DNA of 64,000 nt, taken from Metridium senile. Lineage: Eukaryota; Cnidaria; Anthozoa; Actiniaria; Metridiidae. The position numbers and the translations under genes were made by a program. Shown piece by piece: positions 10,501-22,140 of the stretch. Position 1 is the first letter of the stretch. Every line of letters starts with the position of its first letter. The notes under the pieces were generated by a model. It saw nothing but the letters and a program-made list of their open reading frames with translations. It did no database searches and was not told where the DNA came from. Where the stretch lies: assembly GCA_949775045.1 (NCBI GenBank), contig OX459096.1:36003816-36067815 (forward strand). The letters are read 5' to 3'.

Positions 10501-13500
10501 AGATAGGTGTGTGCACGGGAAGTAACTAAGCAGTTGACAACCTTTGTCTCTTAGTATTGTTGAATCTTAGTGTCATAAGATAACAGTTATCTAGTTTCTA
10601 AGCCTACTAATCCTGATTAAAACCTGTAAACTATGGACATTAATATCTATCGCATCCGTTTTAATATATCTCAGCTATAAGTGTTTGAACGCAACGTTTC
10701 CTCTGAAAATGCGTTCAACACAAAACCCGTTGCTAAGATAGCGACATCCCCTCCTTACGATCTATGAACAATCAGAAATAAACTAGAAATATAATAAACT
10801 TACATTTTCAAAATGGTGTTTGTTTTCTTTTGAAAGCCATTTTTTAGAAAAAGTGTTGTAAAACTTGTAATTTCCATTGAACACACGCTCTATTTCATCT
10901 GCAGTATACGCACAGATGGCAGACCCATCCACTCCATTCCTACAAACAACAACAAACAAATCTAAATGTTCTCTCATAGAATAAAATAATTGTAATAATA
11001 TTAATATTTGTGTTCATTTTCTATTTAGAAGAAATACACTTTGAACGGACAATATTCAGAAGTTTGAGCACCGCAAATTTCAAAATCCGCGTAACGGTGT
11101 TTAGGGTACCGCGAAACGTGAACTGTGGAACATACGTAAGGAAACACGTCATTTACCACATAACGCAAACGATGGGACATATTCTACGTATATATTATAG
11201 TGTACTTACGGTTGGGTTGTAAATACAGCGTAAAACATGGAAGATTTCTCGTCCCAATATACGTCCTCTACAAATCCAAAAAGCAACACGAGACAAATTA
11301 ATATACAGTTTGATGCCTTCTTTATTTATTTCCCCTCACTTTTCCCAATACCCAACAACACCTGTCAAAGACGAGTCTACTTACGTATGTTAGTGAACTT
11401 TGTCGGGTATTCTCCGGTAGTTTCACAGCTTAATCTGGCTTTGTTGAACGTTACAAAGTTTTTCTTCAGGAAAAACCGACTGCCACCGTAATCTCCCTGA
11501 AATAATGAACCATAAACACAATTGAAGTACGGTGCCTGTGTGTAAGTTTAACCGTCCGTCCGTCCGTCCGTCCGTCCGCCTGGCCGTCATTTGAATTCTG
11601 TCCGTCCGTCTGTCCGTCCGTCTGTCTGTCCGCCTGCCTGGCCGTCCGTTTATATCGGCTAGTGATTGAATTATGTCTGTCCGTCGGTCCGTCTGTCTGC
11701 CTGGCCGTCCGTTTATATATCTAGTGATCTAATTCTGTTCGTCTGTTTGTCTGTCTGTCCGTTTATAAATCAAGTGATTGAATTCTGTCCGTTCTGTTCG
11801 TCCGTCCGTCTGTCCCTTTATATGTCTAGTGATTGAATTTTATCCGTTTGCTTGTCTTTCCATCAATCAACATTTACCTTACAAATCCTCGCTACTGTCG
11901 AGACGCGTGTTTTGCTGTAATCATTCTCGATGGCATCCTCACGGAAGAAGAAGTAAATGTATTTGTCGATGTTAAACGTTTTGACAAACTCAGAACCTGA
12001 AATAAACAAGAACATTAATATAGAACAAATGATGACAATGATAATATTAGTATCATGTAATGATGATGTTGTTTATAAAAGAACTACTGGAAAAAATAGA
12101 ATCCAATAGAATCAAGCAACAACCATTCTTACCACTTAGCCAGTTCCTATCTGTTCGCTTTGTCTCTAGGATACGGGGACTATCCTTAAAATCCATACTA
12201 AAGATTGTAGGAAAACGAGCCCTTCCATCAAGCATCGTACCGGCATAGTATCGTCCAAGCTCTAAAACAAAACAGATATGTTCAGCTGCTATAGGTGGGC
12301 ATGGTAGTGGGGTACATTTAGAGGGGTGAATGGGCAAAAGGGTGTACCTTATAGATATATTGAAAAGTGTTAGTGACGCTTTGAGTGTTAATCCTTATCG
12401 GGATAAAAAAGGATCCACAACGACGGCTTCACGTTCGAAACGTCAATAAGAAACACTTATTTATTACCGGTGGTAAGTAAGCAACGTTTCACTGATTTTA
12501 CCTCATACCAGTTAGTACTGTATAATTTATAAATACGATGGGGTACGTTAAGGGGGAGGTCACCTACCTGATAGTATACCAGTACTGTAGAATTTATAAC
12601 TACGATCTAATATTAGCTGGGCGTGGCCATGGGGTACGTTAAGGGGGGAGGTCACCTGCCTGATAGTATACCAGTACTGTAGAATTTATAACTACGATCT
12701 AATATTAGCTGGGCGTGGCCATGGGGTACGTTAAGGGGGAGGTCACCTACCTGATAGTATACCAATACTGTAGAATTTATAACTACGATCTAATATTAGC
12801 TGGGCGTGGCCATGGGGTACGTTAAGGGGGGGGGGGGGAGGTCACCTACCTGATAGTATACCAGTACTGTAGAATTTATAACTACGATCTAGTATTAGCT
12901 GGGCGTGGCCATGGGGTACGTTAAGGGGGAGGTCACCTACCTGATAGTATACCAGTACTGTAGAATTTATAACTACGATCTAATATTAGCTGGGCGTGGC
13001 CATGGGGTACGTTAAGGGGGAGGTCACCTGCCTGATAGTATACCAGTACTGTAGAATTTATAACTACGATCTAATATTAGCTGGGCGTGGCCATGGGGTA
13101 CGTTAAGGGGGGAGGTCACCTACCTGATAGTATACCAGTACTGTAGAATTTATAACTACGATCTAATATTAGCTGGGCGTGGCCATGGGGTACGTTAAGG
13201 GGGGGGGGGGAGGTCACCTACCTGATAGTATACCAGTACTGTAGAATTTATAACTACGATCTAATATTAGCTGGGCGTGGCCTTGGGGTACGTTAAGGGG
13301 GGTCACCTACCTGATAGTATACCAGTACTGTAGAATTTAGGACTATACGGTGCCAGTCCTACTCCATCGATACTGTTTCGGAAATAGCTACCGTCATCGC
13401 CTTTTCCTGTTGCACTCGATAGATCTGTCAACTACAGAAAAACAATAAACATTACTTTATAACCAGCAAAATACAAAGATTTACTAAATACAGACAGATT

Positions 13501-13642
13501 AAAGGACAAAGAAACAGGCGAACTATGGGATGTAAATCAACAACTAACAAACAAACAAATAACGAAAGGAAGCAATGACAGATATGACAAATAGAGCAAT
13601 GACAATGACAAAAAAGACAGACACACAGACACAGACAGACAG

Positions 13643-13675
<33 letters not shown>

Positions 13676-16600
13676 GCGGACTTACATTTTTCCAAGTACA
13701 TATAGGTCGGTAAGAGTTCGTGCCGCAAATAAACAATCTTCCTTGGAATGGTTGCAACACTTTAATAAAGTTGTAACACTCTTCCTGCATAACCAAAACA
13801 ATTAGATTATTAGATTAGAGATATAACAACACACTGACAACGACTCATAATACAATCATGATAGTCTCTTAACAAGAGCCTGCGTTACTTTAAACCTGCG
13901 TTAAAAACATAAACATGCAAAAGCCGTTCACCCTCTAGTTACAAGTAACGTGGGCTCCTGGTACGAGATTGGGGACAATATTTGCTTATCCTTTTCAAGT
14001 CAAGAATTTGATGATGCGCAGTAAAGATAATTTGTTTTGAGTAATTTGCGACTAGATGTGTGATGTCACTGACCTTTGGACTATTCATCTGTAAACAACT
14101 AGTGACGTCATACGTAGAGGACGACAAGTTCAACGCCTGTAAAATGCAACGTTTATTTTAATGTATAAAAGAGAGGTATTCTCACTAAAATTGAAACATA
14201 AAACATTATACCAATGATATTTTAATGACAAAAGCCGAAAAGAAAGAGAAACAACAAAAATAAACATATAATAGTTAGGTTTTTAATCAGAATTTCGATA
14301 AAATTCAATAATATCGTTCCACGGTATTTTTCTTGAAAAACAATACAAATATTACTAATGATAACAAACAATAAAAAAAAATATTTATTTTCGTTCATCC
14401 ATCCCATGATTCATAATGACTATTTTATATATAAACAACCCAAGGGCATAACCGGTCATCAGTCCATCAGACAACACAGAGAATTAATGATCCTTTATGT
14501 AATGTTTATAAACACACTAATGGTCTGCTGGGTTCGCCCTTTGTTTTCATAGGAAAAGCAGTCATCCAAGTCACTTTGATATAAATATAGCAGCTGACTT
14601 ATTATATCAACAATAGAAACATACCATTGACATCATTCACTAAATGGTCTGATAATGCACAAACAGAACGCGAATCATAGAACGCGTTGTCTTGCTTTGG
14701 ATACTTTAATTTTCTGAGTTCAAGTGTATTTCCTTTAGATCTTAAAATTTAAGCAACTTCAAAATTGTTCAACCGATCACAATATAAACTTTGATGCCAA
14801 CTTGATTGTTGTACGCCAAGTACAGCCTCGTTCTTGCCCCACCCACAAGCTAAGGGAAAAGGCCTGGTAATGAGGTTGTACAACTCACCTTGATTACAGT
14901 AAAACTACGCTTGTCTACTTGTATCACTTGACTCCTAGTGAAAAAAGAGAAATAAAAGAGAAATTTAAACATTAGATAATAATGATAATAATAGTGGATA
15001 AAGATTATGTGATTTTTTTTTTTAATATGAAATAAATAAAAGTGAGAAATAAAAGAGAAATTCAATAGATATAGATAATAATTAATAAGGAATGATAACA
15101 GATCGCCTGATAAAGATGGGTTTTTTTTACTATGAAAATAAAGAAAATGAGAAATTAAAGAGAAATTAAGATATTTGATGATAATACAGTTCACTTGATA
15201 AAGACAAATAAGATGTTCTAACATTCATGGAAATGAAAGAAATAAAAAAGTGAGAAATACAAGACAAGCACTAATATTTCGGCGATAATAATACAGTTTG
15301 CTTGATAAAGAAGTCAGTTATGATGATCGTGAAAACCAAAGAAAGAAAAGAAAGCAATCAACGAGAACAACATAATGACGATGTTTTGCATTGCCATTCA
15401 AACTGATAAAAAATATATCATTTTTTTTTTTTAAATAATAACGTAGAAAATAACAGAAAACCAAATGGAAATTTAATCCAACAAAATTACAGATCAGTAA
15501 GTGCGCAAACGAGATAGCGTAATCAGGCGCGTGTCGGCTCAGTTCGATCATATCTGGTATTGATTCATCTGAGTAGACTCAAGTGATGTACGGAATTAAT
15601 GAGCAACGTAAAGACGATAACATTACTTTGATTTTATTGAAGGATTTCCTATCGGATCACGCACTGAAACAATACATTTCGAAATCTTATGAAAGTGCAT
15701 CTATTAATCCTGTCCATGTTATTCTTGTGCAGAATATTTTGATAAATGGTTAGTATGTGAAATGACATCAGTATGAAGGACTAGAGAAATAGGCGAGCCG
15801 ACATCGTATCCTTATCTGAGAGCTGTCAGAAACGTGCGTCAGTAAGTACATGTCTACTTCGACAGTAAGATTAATTGACGTTTATAATTAATCTTTATAG
15901 CAATCTTTTTGTCTTGGAAATAATCAGCTTTGTATAGAACTATACACTTATAGTATTCTGCACAGGATATAAACACTAACCAACGTACGATAGTCCGTAC
16001 GATAGTCAAGCTATGTACTAAGTATAGTATTAAAGGTTATTGTACAAGATAGCAGGGTTGTAGCTGCATGTATAGTTATCTATCGTAGCAACAGAAACCC
16101 GTGGGAGTTTATATACCTTATTGTTGCTGTAGTACTACTGATCATTGATGGAAGGTCAATGGGATAAGACGTACTTTCAATAAAAGGTCGAATAGAGGAA
16201 TGGATAGAATCCAACGATCAATCTCCTATTGCGATTTTAATCAATACACAAAAGGTTTTACAAAGCCACGAAATTTAGAAAAATAGTTGTGATATAGTCT
16301 TACAATATTCATTATGAGAAAGTCGGTTGAAAAATGGATAGAATCCGACTATCGATCAATTATAGGGATTTTAATCAGGATTTACAAAAGGTTCCACGGT
16401 GCAGCAAAAAGCCACAAAATGTTGAAACAAGTTCTCATATTGGCTTGAAATATTCATTATTCAATAGCAATGTTTGGTATTATAGTATTTTGTCTTGGTT
16501 TTCATTTCAAGCAACGGTGCCATAAGTCTGTGTCTATCTTTAGTAATCAAGTGACCTATGCACGTCTAACGCTGCGTGCCCAGTTGCCCATGTGAAAACA

Positions 16601-19600
16601 TGAACTTATAGTTGTCTTAATCAATAATTACAAGCAAACCTTTAAATTTAGGAACAATAGTACGCATTAAACAAACAAAAATATTTATGGAACGTGAATT
16701 CCCAAGATTTTTACTAGTAATTATGAGCCAGCAGTTGTACTTTTGACACAGAACTGCTTCCAGCCGAGGTCTAAGAAATCTTGCAAAAGTGGCAATCACG
16801 AAAAACACGACAACTACATGCTAAGTGCAGCATAGATACCTACATCAAACATATTAGTTGAATTTTCTTATTATTTGAATTGAGAGCAAACGTCACCTCA
16901 ATGTGCACAAAAGCAAACTGAACTACCAAAATTCGCCTGTTTTCTATATTTCATGTTTTATAACAGAATCACACCATATGTGTGCTCATTTGGTACAAAT
17001 CTATACCACATAGGGTAGGGATATTTTTTTAAGTCTGGTCTTCACATGTTCTGACAGCTTGTGTTATACATACACATGACATACAGATGCAATAAATTAT
17101 AACTTATACATCAAGACGGCTGGAATGTTACTGCTTATCATGAATGAAATATCACTATGACAACAGACTAAACCAAATCTTGGAATGAAAACAAGATTAT
17201 TGTATAATGGTCCTAAGTGTGTTTCTTTTGATTACAAGGCCGTGATATCTCAGTAAACGCTTATAATTAGGATGTCACATTACTGCAAACTATCACGTTT
17301 ACATAATGGTAATGGCTTTTCTGACTGGTCCTACCCTTCTCATTAGGCAATTGCTTTAAAGAATAGTCAGCGAAAGAATACAGTGAAACTTTAGAATAGT
17401 TAGCAAAAGAGGTAGAAACAGTGAAACTTAATAAATAAAAATAAAAAAAACATGCAAATACCAAACTAAAATATAATGACCAACCTGAATAACTGTTGCC
17501 TAGGACAGATTTGAGCCTCTCATGCATGTGAAAATGATGTATTTGATTGAGCATGAGGCTATAGCCATTCCAGACAAATAATTACTCAAATTGAGTGGTT
17601 ACCATATTTTGTTATAGCAAGTTTGTTGTTTTATGTTTGACTTTCTGACTGTTTTATATAATATAATTTGTATTTGCACCTAAATTTAAGGATAAAAGTA
17701 ATTTTGTGACCATAATCTCACTGCATTACAATTTCCATGATAATATTGCTGTTTCAGGCTACCGCGCCTCTATCACACATGGTATACGTTGGCAAAGATT
17801 TGTTGTTCAAACAATATGAATATTTAACTGTTATAATAATGATATCCCTGAGATCCCCCCTGTTATTAATAATTTAAACGTTTTTGCCTGTGTTTGTACC
17901 AGGATTAAAGCAATACTTAGAAATGGCAAATAGTGGATTACCTTGCTCCAACCAATAAGTTATCATCTTCTAACAGCATAGTGCTGTAGTTCTGTGCACG
18001 ACTTGGAAGTTCCTTAGCACCAGATGTTGATATCAGGTCTGGAATAATAAATGAAAATACCAATTAAAAGTTCTATCTTTATTCATTTTTATCAATTAAT
18101 TATTGAATATGTTTTTACAATAAGAACGTTTGACATCATTTATTAAGTATAGCAGCACATTAGAATCAACCAAGTAAAAAGTTATGAAAGTTTTCATTTA
18201 GAAAGGTGTTATACATTTACTACCCTGGGTTCCAGAGGCTCTAGAGGAATGCTCTAGAGCCTCTGGAACCCAGGGTATATATTTACTAAAGATAACCAGA
18301 TTTGTATCGTCATGAGTACAAAATGCCACATTCATCAGTAATAGATCTTTCCCAAAATCTCATGACTAACCACAAAACAATTGATTCCAGTTGAGGCTGG
18401 AGTGGTGAGTCCATACATTCACTGTATTTTATCTACTCCATGCAGCCTCAACTGTAATCTATTGGTTCATGATCAGTGAATTGAACTGGGGAAAAGTATA
18501 TTATTGGGTGATACTGGTATCAATTACTAAGCTAAGCTTATTATAATATGTATTTATTGGATGAGTTCTTGATTAATGAAACTACTGTCTTTAATAGGAA
18601 AACCACTCACAAGATGATTTCAGTGAAGTTCCTCATTGCATTTATTGCTTAAATGTTTAGTATACTGATCTGTATTCAATGCAGTTGAAAAGTTTTAACA
18701 GTAGTTCTAAAGTCTGTATTTCATTTGTAAGTGTTTATATAGTTGCCAGGTTTGTTTGTACCACAACTATCTGTTAATCAGCAATAAATTAGTGTAACCT
18801 TCTGTTTCCTGTTTTATTATGTTCTTTATCACTCCTCTTCCTGTATTATACTAAACCAGCTGTATTTTCCTATTTCACATCATTTCACAGCCATATTGTC
18901 TACACCATATGCATCTTTCACATACATACTGCCAACCTCAGGTAATAATCTCTGATTGTAACTAACTATTCAGAAAGCTTATTCCATAATGTTCTTTCTC
19001 ACCCCCCTTCCTGTATTATACTAAATCAGCTGTATTTTCCTATTTCACATCATTTCACAGCCATATTGTCTACACCATATGCAACTTTCACACACACACT
19101 GCAAACCTCAGGTAATAATCTCTGATTGTAACTACTTACTCAGAAAGTAATCCCATAATTGTAACTAAGTACTAATTCCTTGTGATTGTAAGCAGCAAGG
19201 CGGCAATGTTCACCTTAAATAGTTATATCTTCATATCTTCAAGCTGAGCATGATTTCTCAATGTACTGTATAAGCACACATTACATTGCTTGTATTTTAC
19301 TTACATTAACATTACAATAGATGAACATTTCAAAAGAGGGTTTATTTTGATTGGCCTCTACGTATACCAAAGGCTGCTAACAGTATTGTTTAAACTTGTC
19401 TATCCACATCATTTATTTATGACTATATACATGTGTACATATTAATCATAATATTTGTTATTACATACATCAAGAATTAATCATAATATTTATCACTACA
19501 ATATATATATTAATCATAACATTTATTACTACAATATACATCAAAGATAACAATTCCCTGCTAACAAAGTCTCTCATGTTGATTTCTCATGTTGATTTCT

Positions 19601-22096
19601 CATTTTTTTTTTTTTTTTGTCAAAAACGGACCCCAGAGACTTGGCTATTACAGAAAGATGATAATCATAAGGAAGTCTAAATTTGTCTGAGATAAAGAAA
19701 TGGAGAGATGAGAGGTTGAGCCAATCAATTCATTTACTAAAGCCATGCTTGCATGCTGTCTCCAAACTTCAATCCCTGTTTATATATCATATTGTAATCC
19801 AGCATTAATTGACATAAAGGTCTCTTTATACAATTAATTGAACAGCTTGCATTAATTCCTGCAAGAAGTGACTAACAATATCAGAATCCAATGTCTACTT
19901 TGGAGGAACAAGACACTTTGAATAATGCCAAATCTGAAAAGTAAATTTCTGAATAACATTTGTCTTAGACATACTAGCTTCTCATATGTTGAAAAGTTCT
20001 ACTATGTTCCATTGATGACGAATTGAAGATGGATCTAGAAAGGCAGACCTTGCCATAGGATGAACGAATGAATAATTTTATTACCAGTACAGTCATTCAA
20101 ATTCATCATCAAATTTTAATCTTTATATATTTAGATTTATATACTTTTTTAATATAGTCATTGTAATTTAGGCTCAGACAAGAATCTAGAACAAGAACCT
20201 TTCAAAGTAATGGTTTCTAAACAGCTTGTTTATCTGTTCTGGAAGTAATTATGCCGTGTATTCATGCATGGACTCTTTCACATTTACATATAATCCTCAA
20301 TTACATTCAGTCCAGTTCTTAAATAAAAGTGATCACATAGCAAACTTAGAATAATTTGTAATAGAATAATTTTGTAATAATAATAAAAAAGAATAATGAT
20401 AATAATCCTTATTATTTTTTAAGTTTGTTTGGTTTATTGCCCTCTTCAGCTCTGCTATAAGAGGATTGGCTTAGTTTATTATTTATATGAGATTTAGAGC
20501 TGTCAGTTTGACTTGGATCATGCAATTATTTCACTCAAAGAGGATTATATCGTTCTACCCATGTTGTTTTAGCCTAAGGCAGCCTGTGCAATATGCAATC
20601 ACTGCCATCAGATATTTTGCAAGCTGGACAAGCTAGATGTGCAAGACATAACAAGAACTGTCTTCTCTGGAAGTTAATTAAGTTTTATCTTTGCATTAGG
20701 TTATCTGGTCCAGGTGGTGTAGGCAGAGCTATTTTGACTGTATTGTTTTCTTTGGAGCAACAATAGCTATTTTAGTTTTCTTTGCTCTGCTCTAGGGTGG
20801 TACATGGTATTATAGAGTTAATCTTTTAAGTGTACAATTCCTCTAAGACAAATTGATGTTAATGACAATAGGAAATTGAAAACAGATAAGATTTAGATAA
20901 ATATCTAATATATACTAAATAAAAAATGTATGATATTCGACAACTCATTCTGGTAGTTCTAAAATTAATTGATGCAGGGTGTAGTTGATTTTATTTAGAA
21001 TTTATCAAACATTTGATCAACACCGAGTGTCTTTATCACAAATGAAATAGATATTCAATCCAACTTACAGGCCAAAGATCAGCAGTAACATTCTTATAAT
21101 GTTTCAAAACTTGTTTTCAAAAAATGTAATACAGATCGATTTATCAAAATGACGATTTTGTGCATTACAATTTCCTGGGAATATATTTGTTGATGATGAC
21201 AGATGAATTAAGCCCAGGTGTTTTGTTTGTGATGATGATGCTATACATAGAATATAGCCCCTGGGATCCCTGGATCATATCTGCATTTTGCATGCTCTTA
21301 AAGTGATTTGGTGACCGTGAATAAGCAACCACAAAACCAAGCACTCAAAATATAATATTTTCTTCCAAGCCTAGGCACTTTACGAATGAACCCTATTCAA
21401 GAGCTTTTGGTCTCGCTGGATATTCATTCAATGTTAATGCTTTTGGATTAAGACATCTCTTTATAAGTGAATGAATATATATGAAATTATATGAATATAT
21501 ATCGAACAATTTATATCGTGTTAAATAATTATAACCTTTGATTAATTATTGGCACTAAATTATCTGGTAGCAGAACGAACTATTGTCACTTGGCCAAACG
21601 CAGTCGTATGCCACTAAATAATCACACTTTGTTATTCGTGAATGTTTGCATAACAATGCCTTCGTATTGACAAACTCGAAGCCAGAGTTGTGATGATAAA
21701 CGTAGACTTATTTCGACATATTGAGAATCACACCATATTGGAAATCGTTTTAACTATATATCTTAACATGGCTGCTTTTCGTTTACTCTTGAAAACACTA
21801 TTTTTGCAAGTGCAAAACTATTGAAAAGCAATTAACATTGCAAATCCGCCTCCTTGGTATTGTAAAACAAAATCTTTTGTGCTCAATTGCATTTACAACT
21901 GTGTAGCTTAGTAAGTTGCACTCGTAAGTTGTAGTGAGATATCAAATATCACAGAAACATTTAACGTTCAAATTCTGTACTAACCTTTATACGACGTAAT
22001 GGCGTGAGAAACTTTCATGCAGTCTTGACATGATGTAAGCGAGCTCCCGATGGATAAAAACAGCAACAACAATAGCCATCTCGCCTCCATGTTCAT
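4560..22096 (-). CDS. Semaphorin gene A: class 5-like transmembrane semaphorin (Sema-PSI-TSP1x4-TM), 944 aa
   Basis: Minus-strand CDS of 22 exons: 22096-21985, 18038-17942, 14934-14889, 14136-14074, 13784-13686, 13431-13311, 12261-12133, 11996-11878, 11496-11385, 11267-11210, 10939-10804, 9773-9586, 8862-8804, 8735-8656, 8578-8528, 8145-8069, 7809-7738, 7629-7583, 7515-7375, 7001-6774, 5509-5081, 4930-4560. All borders are AG/GT, and the lengths sum to 2835 bases, exactly 945 codons with matching phases. Residues 1-25 are a signal peptide ([20 protein letters not shown]). The Sema domain covers about 40-512, with the hallmark [14 protein letters not shown] at about 125. PSI covers about 515-555 (DPYCGW). 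TSP1 repeats start with [33 protein letters not shown] and TSWSTWSSCVC. A Ser/Thr-rich linker lies between the third and fourth. The TM helix is at about 848-870, followed by a basic tail ending SPEAV. Semaphorins are plexin ligands at the cell surface. The start is one of two nearby ATGs (22096 or 22090). Confidence 0.93.
7047..7145. mobile_element. MITE, near-perfect palindrome, in gene A intron 19
   Basis: A 99 bp element beginning GCCTGATTTTCAGAGCGGGC and ending with the complement, flanked by TA at 7045-7046 and 7146-7147. The same element sits at the homologous place in gene B (45336-45434). Confidence 0.85.
9432..9566. mobile_element. Foldback element in gene A intron 12
   Basis: Arms of about 50 bp beginning attacatgggcgcgcggaga and ending with the complement. 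The centre contains cgttcgctgcgctcac. GC-rich tips in an AT-rich intron mark it as an inserted MITE. It ends 20 bp from exon 12 (9586). Confidence 0.8.
11543..11830. repeat. CCGT/CTGT-rich degenerate minisatellite
   Basis: Runs of (GTCC)n and (GTCT)n lie inside longer degenerate units that include tatatctagtgattgaattc. It occupies gene A intron 8, between exons 8 and 9. Confidence 0.75.
12500..13336. repeat. 91-99 bp minisatellite carrying the exon 6 splice donor, about 9 copies (gene A)
   Basis: Units recur with ggtcacc starts at 12558, 12650, 12741, 12840, 12931, 13022, 13114, 13212 and 13301, a spacing of 89-99 bp that varies with the length of a poly-G run. Read on the minus strand, each copy contains ttctacagTACTGGTATACT followed by ATCAG and the donor gtaggtga. 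That is the last bases of exon 6 and its donor. The copy at 13311 joins the real exon. Two copies (12650, 13022) have gcaggtga in place of gtaggtga. Confidence 0.9.
13640..13670. repeat. (AC)n microsatellite
   Basis: A run of about 15 AC dinucleotides, with neighbouring (ACAG)n, lies immediately intronic to the exon 5 donor of gene A. Confidence 0.9.
14945..15310. repeat. Degenerate ~100-bp tandem repeat in gene A intron 2
   Basis: About four diverged units each start near gagaaataaaagagaaatt (14948, 15041, 15150, 15252) and include a gataaaga segment and a T-run. A related sequence, in opposite orientation, precedes exon 3 of gene C (about 52660-52890), so the array is older than the gene duplication. 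Confidence 0.6.
16186..16465. repeat. Imperfect direct duplication, about 135 bp
   Basis: Two adjacent copies share atggatagaatcc, gattttaatca, acaaaaggtt and aatattcatta in the same order (about 16186-16320 and 16325-16465). It is located in gene A intron 2. Confidence 0.6.
18221..18276. repeat. Perfect palindrome, 56 bp
   Basis: TACCCTGGGTTCCAGAGGCT is followed by its reverse complement after a loop of a few bases. TA at both ends could be a target duplication, so this may be a minimal MITE. Confidence 0.8.
18820..19155. repeat. 170-bp direct tandem duplication
   Basis: Two copies lie 170 bp apart (the ctgtattata anchors are at 18841 and 19011). Long identical stretches such as ttcacatcatttcacagcca are present in both. 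Confidence 0.85.
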
Positions 22097-22140
22097 GTAG
22101 TTTATCAGTCTTTCACTGTAAGATCTACAAAATAGAGAAA
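22097..22140 (-). promoter_or_regulatory. 5' leader of gene A with a probable UTR splice acceptor
   Basis: Upstream of the ATG, on the minus strand, the sequence reads ttttctctattttgtag then atcttacagtgaaag, a good acceptor followed by about 30 bp of leader. The same leader occurs before genes B (36692-36719) and C, which suggests a shared non-coding first exon further upstream. Gene A similarity to B and C ends about 40 bp further out. Confidence 0.5.

Larger units (their letters stand above)
18039..21984 (-). other. Gene A intron 1 (3.9 kb), non-coding
   Basis: This is the longest intron of gene A. It has no convincing coding exon on either strand. It holds a 56 bp palindrome, a 170 bp direct duplication, a poly-T tract (about 19595-19618) and otherwise AT-rich unique sequence. 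An enhancer role is possible but not visible. Confidence 0.7.
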
